NCBI GenBank assembly: GCA_900074885.1 | Contig: FJUW01000100.1 | Location: 1 to 59,314, forward strand | Direction of reading: 5' to 3' | DNA from: Rhynchosporium graminicola | Taxonomy: Eukaryota > Ascomycota > Leotiomycetes > Helotiales > Ploettnerulaceae | Length of the DNA stretch: 59,314 bases | Shown: one piece after another, positions 36,505 through 47,717 of the stretch | Layout of the letters: each line of letters starts with the position of its first letter | How positions within the stretch are numbered: the stretch's first letter is position 1 | Made by a program: the position numbers and the translations under genes | Notes under the pieces: model-generated | Seen by the model: the letters and a program-made list of their open reading frames with translations, nothing else | Told to the model about the DNA's origin: nothing | The model's database searches: none

Positions 36505-37992
36505 CTACCAATGAATCTTCTTTCCATTGAACTCCATCAATTCATATTCCCTAGCCGGTCCGGATTTTGACTGCGTCAACTCCTTCACAACCGGCTTCGC
36601 AGTAGGCTTAATCTCAACCTTTCTATGCGGAACACTACGCCACCTCATCATACTTTCGTTCACTCTCTCCCGCTCTTCCCGCTGTGTACGTCGCTTTTCT
36701 TGGTCATTCAATCTCATCTTGGTCTCTTCTTCTGTTCTTTTTGGTAACCTGATTCCAATTCCAGCGGAAAGTATTCGACGAATCACGCTATCGTCTGTTG
36801 GCGGACGAGATCTCGGAGGCGACGGTATTCGAGACTCGGGTGCTATGAGCACAGATGTGGATGGATTGATACTTGAAGTTGGCTTAGGAGGAAGGCCAGA
36901 TTGGCCTGGTTGGGTCATTATTGATGTACTATTGCAGTTTGGACCGGTGCTTAGTGTCGATTTTGCAGGAAGGCTAGAATGTTGTGGTCGGCCTGTGGAC
37001 AATGTCTTTGGTCGACATGAGTGTACAGATAGCACTGCTGGCGCCAAACCAGGTACATGTTGTGGCATAACTTGGGGATCTGTCGAGGAGGTTTGTACTT
37101 TTAATGTGCTTTTCCTCCCTAAGTTTGTTCGGAAAGGTACGATGGTGGTCCCGTTCGGTGCAACAAGCCTTGGCCGTGTTTGCACCTCTTTCCAACGCTC
37201 GAAACTTAATTTTCTAGCATGCGGAAAGCTTTTGGCTGTACCTATTACGCCAGAACTCCCATTGTTGCCGTCATGATATGCTGCGGATAATGGTGATGGC
37301 CGATCTGGACTCGCTCTCTTGGGTTGTGGTTCTTCTGTTGGAGAATCATCATTCTGCACAAGGCACTGCTCGCTCTTCCTCTTGCGTAAAGCTTGATCCT
37401 GGGCTATCAGTTCGGGAAGAAAAAGGTCATGTGCAGATGATCGTGGAGTTATTGGGATGTGGGGTGTTCGGCCTGGGGCTTGAAGTTGGTCAGATGGTGT
37501 TTGGGGAACGGTGGGAAGCGGCAGCAGTATTGGCCCTATAAGTTCGACGCCCTTATTCCTGCCAGAATGTTTTGGCAGTGTTGATCCTATAAGTTCAACA
37601 ACCTTATTCCTGTTAGGACGTATTGGTAGTGTTGGTCCTATCAGCTCAATACCCTGATTTCTTCCAGCTCTGCGATTTTCGTTCCTGCAAGAGCCTTCAG
37701 TTGGATGGCCTGTTATCCTAACCCTCGATGCTAGTAGTGGTAATGGTCTCGACGTATGGGATTGCCCAAAAGCTTGCCAATCAAAGACAGTGCTCCTTCC
37801 TAGTTGATGATCTTCCCTGACGGTTGAAATAGAGCTGGCACCCACACCAAAGCGATCATGCTCCCACTGTCCCATGATGTCTTGTTGACTGACTTGCGAT
37901 CCTGATCTTGTCGGCGTGGCATGCGCAGTAGGTGTGCTTTGATCAAGCGCGAGGTTGTCCATGGCTATAGAAAGAGAAGGTTGGCTAGGCAT
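36505..37992 (-). CDS. Hypothetical disordered protein with 17-residue repeats
   Basis: An intronless 495-residue frame starts at an ATG (MPSQPSLSIAMDN); no family is recognised. It is rich in Pro, Ser, Arg and Thr and probably mostly disordered. Residues 111-160 hold three tandem units of the form RNKGVELIGPTLP. A basic stretch, RKRKSEQ (near 200), could be a nuclear signal. The C terminus is more ordered in appearance: a charged helix (EEETKMRLNDQEKRRTQREE) and an end block, EYELMEFNGKKIHW, that looks conserved. The opposite strand also carries a 249-residue open frame, but the minus frame is twice as long and has biased composition typical of a real disordered protein. It is co-oriented with RPL4, which lies downstream. 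Function unknown. Confidence 0.7.
   Translation of the reverse strand: MPSQPSLSIAMDNLALDQSTPTAHATPTRSGSQVSQQDIMGQWEHDRFGVGASSISTVREDHQLGRSTVFDWQAFGQSHTSRPLPLLASRVRITGHPTEGSCRNENRRAGRNQGIELIGPTLPIRPNRNKVVELIGSTLPKHSGRNKGVELIGPILLPLPTVPQTPSDQLQAPGRTPHIPITPRSSAHDLFLPELIAQDQALRKRKSEQCLVQNDDSPTEEPQPKRASPDRPSPLSAAYHDGNNGSSGVIGTAKSFPHARKLSFERWKEVQTRPRLVAPNGTTIVPFRTNLGRKSTLKVQTSSTDPQVMPQHVPGLAPAVLSVHSCRPKTLSTGRPQHSSLPAKSTLSTGPNCNSTSIMTQPGQSGLPPKPTSSINPSTSVLIAPESRIPSPPRSRPPTDDSVIRRILSAGIGIRLPKRTEEETKMRLNDQEKRRTQREERERVNESMMRWRSVPHRKVEIKPTAKPVVKELTQSKSGPAREYELMEFNGKKIHW
37513..37662 (-). repeat. Three 51-bp in-frame repeats
   Basis: Each unit encodes about 17 residues with the core VELIGPTLP preceded by RNK. 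The third unit diverges at its end (ILLPLP). They probably arose by tandem duplication inside the gene. Confidence 0.85.
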
Positions 37993-39356
37993 CGAGTATC
38001 ATCAAATGAAGGTCAGATTTACCAGGTAGTGTATGGTATCGGTACGACTCTTCTTAGGATGCGGAAGTGCGATTAATATACAGCGATCGTACTGCGGACG
38101 TGATCTGTAAGTAGAGAATGTGCTGCCGTCCAGCGTAGAATCAAATGTCTGCTGTCAGTTTGCGGTTTGCATTTGTGGAACCTCGAGAGTTTTCATTGAT
38201 GGAACGTAAATGTGAGAAAAGACGGGAAACAAACTTCGGCAACTTATTTTCGATCAGAGGTGAAGAGCTAGTAACATTTTCCATAGTAGTCAGGTACCGC
38301 TACCTACGCAAATATTCCCAATTATTCTGATGTCTAAATAATACCAATAAGCGAAGCACCCGACCTACTTTAGTTTGTACCATGAATCCACTCTAGGTAC
38401 CTAGGTACCTGAGCATAGGAAAAGCTGGAATGGTTAATTACCGCAGTGCAGGTACCGATGCCGAAGATACGTTTGATGTCGTGATAATTCGCTCTGATCG
38501 CCTATACTGGGGAAGCAGGTTCAGCTCGGAAGTCGTGCTTGCCAAATCTGGGCAGTTTGGACATGTCATGTGACTGAAACGTGTTGGGCTTTGATGAGTA
38601 CCTAGCGACCGTTCTGAACTTGATAATTTCTTGGAGTCGTGTGTTGACTGACCATTGAAGCTGTATGAGAGAACTCATTGGAAGTGTCATCCACAAACCC
38701 CATTTCATGCTAGTTGGAATATACACTTTCTCCTTCGGTCTGAGTAGGTCAGTAAATTGAAAGTCTCCAACAATCAGAAAGCATGGTACCTATAACTTCA
38801 CAGCTACACATTTTTGCCTTACAAACCCATGACAGGAACATCAAACATGGAAGATTACTGTGGGAAACAAAAAATTTCATTTGAATTCATTTCATTTTCC
38901 TCTCTCCAATCACTGCCATCCACAGATAGTAGCATACCTCTCTGGCTCATCTTTGAAAATATAGAATAAACTCTTCAAAACGTAATTACAAAGATAACAT
39001 GGAAATAACAAAGTATTTCAAACCAATTATCGTCCTCAAATGAGATGTTAGAGAATGTATGTGTGGTATCAAATGCCAGAATTCCTCGTTCCAAAAAAAA
39101 TCAACACTCCGGAACACCATGCAGAAAAAGTCATAAACATATTTCGTGATGCGATTTAACGCAACGCTGTGACGACGTGTCTCGGGCTGGAAGTACTATC
39201 TAGAGAATAGATGCGAAAGCCGGCATGCAAGTATCGAAGAACCGAGGTTCACCCCACTTATTCGCTTGTGGTTCTTAATCTAATGATGTGACGGATTGTG
39301 TTGAGAAAGATCGTGTTACATCCTCCTCTGATTTAGACCGTATCAGTATCGTACGC
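37993..39356. other. Intergenic region
   Basis: About 1.4 kb between two minus-strand genes. It contains a short palindromic microsatellite of TAGGTACC units near 38393-38412 and AT-rich stretches around 38870-39130. The 74-residue frame at 38502-38726 shows no domain. Nothing else was seen. Confidence 0.4.
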
Positions 39357-40871
39357 TCACAGTCTCTTCATACTCTTCTTTCTCCCCAACCCCATCCCCA
39401 AGCTAAGGCTCTTCCTCCCCTCTCTCGGAACATGCTTAGGAGCATTATCCGGAATAGGAGGCGGTATACGATTGTGCATCAACTCGCTATACGAAACAGG
39501 CGCTTCCCGAGGACTGGGCGTTAAAGGCATAGTCTCTGCGCGGCGGAAAGGCTCTTTGTCTATCCTGTCTCCACATTCTATTTCATGAGTTGCACCCTCG
39601 CTGCCTGGTCGAAATTCTAGGACGTGAGATTCAGCGTTCGACTCTAGTCTTGATAGAGCGGATATCGATATACTGGACGATGTGGATGTACGTTGCGTGT
39701 TGGATAATGAGAGCGAGCTGTTATAAGAAGCGTTTATCTGGTGCAGACTCGGCTTCCGATTAGCCTTGGAGAGTGTCTTGGAGAGGGACTTTTTCCAGGC
39801 TGAAGACTGACTTGAAGGTGTCTTGGGAGTACTGGGCGCAGAGGGGTGAGTGGGTGTGAGAGGTGGATTTGGTGAGTTTGCTGATTGTGCGAAAGGATCG
39901 GAGTCCAGGAAGGAATGTGTGCTTGACAGTGATGTTGCGGAGAGAGAGCTCGATCGTCCGGAGAGACTGGCTTTGGTGGATGTTACAAGGGAAGCTAAAC
40001 GGGAAGTTTTGCGTGTTGGGTTGAAACCTGTTGTCGAAAGATTCATCATGGATGAGTTGGACGATGGAGGAGGGGTGTTGTAGGAGGATATATAGGAGCT
40101 TGTCGTTGCCATGGACATTGGGCGGGCATCTGTCAAATTGAGAGGGGGAGGTCTTCGCATGGTAGATCGTGTTGAAGTAGGCAGGGGTGCTGCTTTCGTG
40201 GTACTGGTAGGTGAAGCGTCGTCTAGCAAGTCCCGAGTTGCTTCAGCCGGAGTGATAGTTACGGTATGGCTTGAGGGAATATGGATTTCGATAATCTGCG
40301 GCTTCACAACCATAAATGAGACCGCCTTCGCTGTGATTTCTTTGGATCTTCTGCTCGAGGGTCTGGCTGCTGAACTTTCATTCTCCTCTCCCGAGTGTAT
40401 TTCCTCGAAATCCAGCAGAGAATCTGAGTCATCGTAATCGTCGGATAAGGAAGCGTCTTCTTCACTGGATAGGTAAAGTTGGTGAGGGTCCTCTTGATCC
40501 AGCCGCGATACATCATCTTCCCCTGTCTGAGAGCCACCGATGTTCTGCATTTCCAGCATGGCTTTGTCCAATATCATAGAAATTCTCTTCTCACTCCTCT
40601 GCGGCAGGACCGGAGCCTTGACGACCTTTCGCGGCCTCGGCCTGTGTAGTATCGAGCCCTCCATATTCCTGTCCAGACACGCGTCTTGACTGAACTCCTT
40701 AAAGTCTGCTTCTTGCTCGAACTCGCGATGAAGATGATCCTCTTCCTTGTCCTGATCTTGCTCGATCCTGACAATCACACCTTGGGCCCGTCTGGCATGT
40801 AGAAAAGAAGAAGTGTCTACGTTTGTTCCAGACGTATTTCTATCTCGGGGCATTTCGCTAATAAGTGACAT
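39357..40871 (-). CDS. Hypothetical Ser/Pro-rich protein
   Basis: An intronless 504-residue frame starts at an ATG (MSLISEMPRDRN). No family is recognised. The N-terminal third has a helical, charged stretch followed by RPRPRKVVKAPVLPQRSEKR and an acidic patch, YLSSEEDASLSDDYDDSDS. A short hydrophobic strand block, AVSFMVVKPQIIEIHIP (about 185-200), is the only segment that looks folded. The rest is Ser/Thr/Pro-rich with many SP/TP sites (TPTHPSAPSTPKTPSS), so phosphorylation is plausible. It ends in a basic tail, GLGRKKSMKRL. Coding bias in one frame over 1.5 kb supports a real gene. Cellular role unknown. Confidence 0.7.
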   Translation of the reverse strand: MSLISEMPRDRNTSGTNVDTSSFLHARRAQGVIVRIEQDQDKEEDHLHREFEQEADFKEFSQDACLDRNMEGSILHRPRPRKVVKAPVLPQRSEKRISMILDKAMLEMQNIGGSQTGEDDVSRLDQEDPHQLYLSSEEDASLSDDYDDSDSLLDFEEIHSGEENESSAARPSSRRSKEITAKAVSFMVVKPQIIEIHIPSSHTVTITPAEATRDLLDDASPTSTTKAAPLPTSTRSTMRRPPPLNLTDARPMSMATTSSYISSYNTPPPSSNSSMMNLSTTGFNPTRKTSRLASLVTSTKASLSGRSSSLSATSLSSTHSFLDSDPFAQSANSPNPPLTPTHPSAPSTPKTPSSQSSAWKKSLSKTLSKANRKPSLHQINASYNSSLSLSNTQRTSTSSSISISALSRLESNAESHVLEFRPGSEGATHEIECGDRIDKEPFRRAETMPLTPSPREAPVSYSELMHNRIPPPIPDNAPKHVPREGRKSLSLGMGLGRKKSMKRL

Positions 40872-41710
40872 TTTTCTTGTTCGATTTCCCTATCGGATCC
40901 TCCTCCCTGAAACGAGATTTGGACCCTGCCTCTCGGCAATTACTCCACACAGTACCCTGTGAATGATACTGCGAGGAAATTTGATCTCTAAATTGCAAGC
41001 GGAGCTCGACAATCGTAATAAGAGAGAAATGAATAAACGCGCTGTCTCCTCTCCTAACCGAAGGTATGATATATGTAATGGAAGAGACCTGCACAGCAAG
41101 GCGTGACAGGGCCGAAGTAATGCAATTTTTCCAGAATTGTAGCCGAAATGGAACGGTTGATGACCGGGAGTATCCTTGATCGCGGCGCGTTTCAAGTTAA
41201 ACCCTCTCGAAGTGTTGCTGGACCGAGCTCCTGCGATAGATATACTTATGCGAGGACGGGAATGACTCCAGATTCAGATGTCAGAATTGAACATATGTTC
41301 AGCCAGCAGGTTGACGATGCAAAGGTGTTATTGGAATGCGATGTGGGGAGGGTCTTTCTTTATACCATGGTCCTGAGGGGTCCCAGAAGGGGTTTGATCT
41401 AGAGTGTGTGAGAGCCAGGGAAGGGGGGACGGATAGGTGTTACATGCATGAATGGTACCAAGAACAGACAATTGAAACAAGAAAAGGTCCCACGCAGCCA
41501 AGACTAACTGGCGGGATGGGTATCATCATAACTTTGTAGCTTTCGTACAAGTAAGTATAGAGTACTACGTATGTTTATGCCGAAATCCAGGGGACGAGGG
41601 CGAGAGTCTGGGATCTTGCTGGCCACTGGTGCTTGTTGGCTCAGCCATTTTCCGGACCGCATCATGAATGGCAGGATGGATCTTGAATGCATGCATACAT
41701 AGTAAAGGCA

Positions 41711-41825
41711 GGGCAGGGCAGGGCAGGGCAAGTCTTCGTCAGGATCGCATCACCACACCACACCACCGGCCACCCTGTTCGCCATCCACGAATGAATGAA
41801 CGAATGAATGAATGAATGAATGAAT
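41711..41825. repeat. Microsatellite cluster
   Basis: Four perfect GGGCA units at 41711-41730 are followed by CACAC/ACCAC-type repeats near 41748-41770 and about nine GAAT units with one substitution at 41790-41825. Three different simple repeats within 115 bp suggest slippage-prone DNA. Confidence 0.9.
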
Positions 41826-44403
41826 CCTGCTTGTGTCCTCACTCCTCGCTCGAGGCTGTGACTTCTTTTCATCAATACTTTGCACAAGTGAGAGGGCGAG
41901 GGCATCACAGCAACCCCCTTGCCCCTCCATGCCCTGCCCCTAGATACCTACCAGGTAGCGCCATCTCACCTACCTTGCTGTACTACTGTACGGCTTCTAA
42001 CTGGGTTCCCCCATCTCAGCCTGAAACAACACTTCTCGACGCTGACTGGACATCATCACTCAGCTTCAAGATCGGCTCCAACCACAATTGTCAGAAAGCC
42101 TTCAATTCCTTCCTTCCTTTGGCATTCCTCCCGACCCCTCTTTCAGCCCATGTGGCTCATTCTGGAAGTTGAGCATGTTGGGATGAACGATACCGACACC
42201 AATGCCGATAGCGATTGCGTACTCTACTTGGTATATTCCCTGTAGTATGCCATTTTCGCTACATTACGTGAACATGGTACGGACCAAGGGGACCATAATC
42301 TATTATGATTTACGCCTAGGCGAATAAACGATCTGGCTAATGAAGTGAATCTGATACTGGTCTCTCCTTATTGCTCCAGCCTTCGGTCAGGCTGCCGAAA
42401 GAAGGAGATCTACCTAGCAATCGGACAAGGCAAGGCCGTGTTTGCATGTTTGATCGGCAAACTGCTCGCTTGCAAGTACTTGCCTGCAAGTCAAATTGCT
42501 TTGGAAGAGATAAAGGACAAGGAGATTCGGACTTCACCCCTCAGCTGACTTATCCGGTGCAATTTTAGGCAGATGGAGTTCAATCTTCTTGGGAAATCGG
42601 GCCATCCAGCCGCTTTCGAAAGTTGATCTCATTCACCGCTTCCGAGCCTCTCTCCCCGTCTCATCCTACAAAAGGAACCTCAGCGAAATAATAAAGAAGG
42701 TGCACATATGCCTCCTTACTTATGCACTTACATACCGGAAATCCCGAACGCAAGAAATCTACATGAGTACGTCGTAGTAGATGGACGCGTGTACTTCCTT
42801 CCAACCACCTCCGTATCGAAGCCCGGCATTTGCAGCCACAGCAACCCGAGGAGCCACACTATATGCACGATGAAATCGTCATGTGCCCCATTTCTTGAGA
42901 CAAGCGTCTCCGTACTACTAGCTTTCTTCCATACACCGCTCCTTGTCTAATTTTACTTCTCAGATCTTCGGAAGATGGAAACTTTATACGGACAATAGCT
43001 AGCGCCTGATCCTGTAATCGAAGCAAGCATAACTCACCTTTATCTTAGGCGGGAGATGCGGCAGACGGCGCGGGTGAATGGTGATTGAGACCTCCACTAT
43101 GTGGAATTCACTGTATTGGACCTACAACTTCATCCAGTGGTAACTCGTCCCGCCAGATTTGTCATTTCTCTTAGAAAACCCTAAACTATACCTACTATAC
43201 ACGTAGTTAGGACAAAAGAACCCTTGCCTCATCTTCATCAGCACGTGCCCAATCAAGGACATATATCCAATCGCCTAATCAGGATCTATCTACTTAGTAG
43301 ATTTAGAGGAGAATATAGTAGAAGCATACTCTAGGGTACAGGTTTACTTACGTTACCTCCTACTAAGTATATACGAAATAACGAATCTCCTCGTTTGTCT
43401 AGGATGGCTAGTGTAAGGGGAATTCTTGAATCCAGATATTATACATAATAGCGCATACGCTAATCTCTCTTTCAGCACAGTCTTTGCGCTGTGCTACGGA
43501 TCATTATACGCTACTCCGTATACCTTTCGTATACAAGTAGACTCGGGATCGATCTGTAAACTCATAACTACGATAAGTTGTTTAGTTTATGATAAAGCCA
43601 GAATTAGAGAGATAGGTTTATGCTAGGTACGGGGCAGCAATCTAAGCCTATACCCCTCTTTAGGGAGTATATACGCTACAATAATGCGACTCACAACTTC
43701 CATTCTATCTTCTACATCAGTATTTAACTGTTTCCATGAACACTCATCCACGCTTAATGACAAGAAAGAGATCAACAGTAAAAAACCCTTTTTTTTTTCC
43801 CCTACTTCATCGTCTGATTGATGAGTCCATCACATCTAGAGCTCGAATTCCCAAGTTAAACACCCCCAAGCAGCGAACATGCAGTTCCACGTCATCACTG
43901 CTCTCTCCTCTTTACTCTGGCTGCCGGTGTTATCGCCGGCCCAGCTAAAATAGGCGAAGACATAGCTGCCTGAGACGCAACTTCCTGAGAGGGTGGCATG
44001 CAGCGCAGAGGGGGCTGGCAACGGCTGCGGAGTAAGACATCTGTCGCTTGTCGCTTGTAGTATTACTAGTTTAAACAAAAGTATCGGTTGGCTAGCCTGC
44101 CATGTTTCTTACAGAATGGATGGTGCAGATGTATTACACCTGCCCAGGTAAGCTTCTCAAAATCACGTGCCTGTCTCAGAGGGCCCTTCAAGACGAATGA
44201 ATGTATGGTGATTGGCTTGGCAAGACTCTACCAGCGCTTTTGCAGTGACACTTGGGATTTATGAGACCCCTCTCTTGGTTTTGTACGAATTTCAAAGATG
44301 TGGAGGGTATTTTGATCCTTTGTTCTGAGTGCCCTTGCGTAAGGGTTAACTATGATCTCACATGAAAGTTCAAATCATGATGACTTTTTGCAAGGCATCT
44401 TTC

Positions 44404-44483
44404 AACGTCTGCAAAGACTCCCTCCATCTGTATGTCATCTTACAACGTCTGCAAAGACTCCCTCCATCTGTATGTCATCTTAC
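44404..44483. repeat. Exact 40-bp tandem duplication
   Basis: The 40-nt unit beginning AACGTCTGCAAAG occurs at 44404-44443 and again at 44444-44483 without a mismatch. The bases before the first unit (GGCATCTTTC) resemble the unit end (GTCATCTTAC), hinting at a third, partial copy. It is recent, since there is no divergence. Confidence 0.92.
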
Positions 44484-45450
44484 ACGTGCCCGCGTGCTTA
44501 TAGTTCGCTGAGAGTTATTACTGTGCTGCGCTGCGGTTCTGCGTCTGCATCTGCGTTTTATGGCTTCCGAACCACCCGAAACCCAGGTTCGTGCAACGAA
44601 GGTTTTACGACGATGTTAAAGTACAGCGGCAGTGAGGACGATTGATGGTACGATTCCAGGGCCGAGTACAAGATAAGGATCCAACATCTGCGATATGATA
44701 TAATAGCATGCGAGATGATGTGGCGGAATACTTGTATGCTTGTACACGTATGGTGGAATGCGATTACTTCTTTATGAGGCTACAAGGCATGCATACATAC
44801 TATACCAAGAGCTACGCACGCCGCTTTTGCACTGTTAACCATTGACTTCGTGAAATCGTGCGGAAGTCGAACCAGAGAGTAGATCTAGCACTTCTAGCAT
44901 GATAAAACTACCGGCGAAATTCATTCGAAATGTTTGTCTTAATTCGAGGAAAGTAGAGTCACTCATTATGTAGGCTTCTGATAAAGTAGTAATAGCATAC
45001 AGTAGCTGTTCTAGATAAAGTACGGCGGGTAAGAGTGTAGGCTACCTCATAGAGATATATTCTCGCTTAATTTGTCGAAGTGAAGTATGCGGGAGGTAGG
45101 TCCAGGTGTCTGATACACAGGTGAGTTTAGGTGTGGTGTGTCTTGTGGCCTAATAAGATACTCATACCCGTACGGTAGGTATATTTGTACACAAAGTGGG
45201 ATATCTTCAAAACTCAGTTCAAGCGGGGTAGTCCAGCACCTACGAAGTCTTGCAGCGCGGGACAAAATGAATACCCCTCGAAGTATGAGAGATGCATGCA
45301 TACGATGGTACATCGGTGAAGTGTTATCCCCGGTCAGTCAGGGGGTTAGGAAGCTTGACCTAAACAGGTAGCACTCTTTTAATAACACTCGTTCTTAATT
45401 TATAAGGGATTCTAGTAGTATAGAAAAATGAAGAGGTATCAGATAAGTGT

Positions 45451-45622
45451 CTAGAATTTTGTAAATCTTCCCTCAGTATCAATTACAGCTTAATAACACT
45501 TAGGCATACTCTCAATCAAAGCCCTAAATTCAAACTCTCCTACTCTTTCTTACGCTTCTCTCATAGCCTCTCGTAGGCGATTATAAGATATATTTTCAGG
45601 GTACTTATCTTAAAGGTAGTTC
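45451..45622 (-). pseudogene. C-terminal fragment of a Tc1/mariner transposase
   Basis: The minus strand, read through stops, gives DKYPENISYNRLREAMREA, then ERVGEFEFRALIESMPKC, and ends AVIDTEGRFTKF before a TAG. This is the recognisable C-terminal end of Tc1-like transposases. In-frame stops stand where Gln or Trp codons are expected, as RIP would produce. The fragment stops abruptly at the chromovirus LTR at 45623; the rest of the gene would lie beyond the right edge of the window. A sequence starting CAGTCAGGGGG near 45339 could be the terminal inverted repeat, but its partner is not visible. Confidence 0.75.
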
Positions 45623-45857
45623 TGTGACGCTTGCTCTAGAAAGGTCTCAAAACTACCTGAGTAATAAGATCTCATATTGCTATGAATATGAAGTAGTAAG
45701 AATCACTTGAGAATCTATAACTAAGGAGTGAAGAAGTAGAGAGAGAAAGGAAGTATATATATGAAAAGGGGCCCCTAAACTCTACTCGTGTAATCTCGCT
45801 TAGTAGTAAGTGTTTCTACTAATAGGGAGAAACCTCCGAACCTAACTAGTTGTTATA
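45623..45857 (-). repeat. 3' LTR of chromovirus A (235 bp)
   Basis: Equal in length to, and the reverse complement of, 57769-58003, allowing for C/T and G/A differences. The outer end reads TGTGACGC and the inner end TTGTTATA on the plus strand, derived from TGTAACG...CGTTACA ends. A run of eight Cs just inside is the polypurine tract on the opposite strand. Confidence 0.88.
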
Positions 45858-47717
45858 CTACCCCCCCCTCCGAAAAAAGCTCGCCCTCGAGCGTTAGTCT
45901 ATTTCCTTATTGCTATTAAAGTAGTTATAATTATTAATTCTATCGTAGAAAGCTTTTAGCTAATTAGGTAATCTAGCAGAAGGTCTAGCTTACGTTAAGT
46001 TATTAAAGTGGAATTATTATAGCTTAGTAAGAGCGTATTTAACGTCTATAGCGTCGTACTATATAAGATCAACATCTTGATTTAACTAGGAAACTCGGTA
46101 TAAGAAGCTACTGCGCTGCTTATAGCACGTAAGTATATCTTCGATCTCCTATTTATTATTACTAGTAATATTAATAAGTAGTAGCGGTAGTAAGGTTTAT
46201 ACTAGTAAGGGGTTATTTAGATACTTCTATAGCTTAGTAGTAGGGAATACGTTATATACTTTTATATTAGCAGGAAGCTCTAGATAATAAGAGCTTCTGA
46301 CCTTTTTAATTATATAGAAAGGTCCGTTAGTTAGGAAGTCGAGTTTTTTACTAGGTCGAGTACTCGTAAAGTAGCGTATATCTAGCTAGATAAGGTTATC
46401 TATAGTAAAGTCGACTTTATAGCGTAAGCGATTATAGGATTAGGATATCTTAGCTTATATATATTAAAGGCTTAATTAAGTAGTAGTCTAGGCGTTACGC
46501 AGATAATTAGCGTAATCTAGAGCTTACTAAGTATTTAACTTATTAGTAGGCGTAATAGAGTTAGGTAAGTCTTTCTAATTCTAATTAACGCGGGGTATAT
46601 ATCTATAAACGACTTCAAAGGGTAAGAGACCTCTAAGGGATTCGTAAGGGAGAGTTATCTAGGCGTAANAGTGTGACGCTTGCTCTAGAAAGGTCTCAAA
46701 ACTACCTGAGTAATAAGATCTCATATTGCTATGAATATGAAGTAGTAAGAATCACTTGAGAATCTATAACTAAGGAGTGAAGAAGTAGAGAGAGAAAGGA
46801 AGTATATATATGAAAAGGGGCCCCTAAACTCTACTCGTGTAATCTCGCTTAGTAGTAAGTGTTTCTACTAATAGGGAGAAACCTCCGAACCTAACTAGTT
46901 GTTATACTACCCCCCCCTCCGAAAAAAGCTCGCCCTCGAGCGTTAGTCTATTTCCTTATTGCTATTAAAGTAGTTATAATTATTAATTCTATCGTAGAAA
47001 GCTTTTAGCTAATTAGGTAATCTAGCAGAAGGTCTAGCTTACGTTAAGTTATTAAAGTGGAATTATTATAGCTTAGTAAGAGCGTATTTAACGTCTATAG
47101 CGTCGTACTATATAAGATCAACATCTTGATTTAACTAGGAAACTCGGTATAAGAAGCTACTGCGCTGCTTATAGCACGTAAGTATATCTTCGATCTCCTA
47201 TTTATTATTACTAGTAATATTAATAAGTAGTAGCGGTAGTAAGGTTTATACTAGTAAGGGGTTATTTAGATACTTCTATAGCTTAGTAGTAGGGAATACG
47301 TTATATACTTTTATATTAGCAGGAAGCTCTAGATAATAAGAGCTTCTGACCTTTTTAATTATATAGAAAGGTCCGTTAGTTAGGAAGTCGAGTTTTTTAC
47401 TAGGTCGAGTACTCGTAAAGTAGCGTATATCTAGCTAGATAAGGTTATCTATAGTAAAGTCGACTTTATAGCGTAAGCGATTATAGGATTAGGATATCTT
47501 AGCTTATATATATTAAAGGCTTAATTAAGTAGTAGTCTAGGCGTTACGCAGATAATTAGCGTAATCTAGAGCTTACTAAGTATTTAACTTATTAGTAGGC
47601 GTAATAGAGTTAGGTAAGTCTTTCTAATTCTAATTAACGCGGGGTATATATCTATAAACGACTTCAAAGGGTAAGAGACCTCTAAGGGATTCGTAAGGGA
47701 GAGTTATCTAGGCGTAA
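45623..47717. repeat. Perfect 1046-bp direct duplication around an N
   Basis: 45623-46668 and 46672-47717 match wherever I compared them, at a constant offset of 1049, and are separated by three bases that include the only ambiguous base in the window (N at 46669). The duplicated unit contains the whole LTR (second copy 46672-46906), the polypurine tract and the chromodomain segment. Complete identity in otherwise RIP-mutated DNA points to an assembly join. Confidence 0.9.

Larger units (their letters stand above)
40872..45334. other. Gene-poor region next to the right repeat block
   Basis: Over 4.4 kb I find no convincing gene, tRNA or rRNA. Open frames are short and lack motifs; the ATG frame at 41148-41402 (84 residues) is the best of them and still unsupported. 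Contents that can be seen are microsatellites at 41711-41825, a poly-T run near 43791-43799 and a 40-bp tandem duplication at 44404-44483. Between about 43200 and 43700 the composition shifts towards TpA, suggesting a short, old RIP-affected fragment. Confidence 0.5.

Noticed and set aside
36527..37276. 249-residue plus-strand open frame antisense to the disordered-protein gene
   Set aside because: It is a shadow of the 495-residue minus-strand frame; its composition (scattered Cys, Trp and Gly, no domain) looks like antisense translation.
45047..45371. Two overlapping open frames next to the mariner remnant
   Set aside because: Short, opposite in strand, no motif; they lie in the likely transposon flank.
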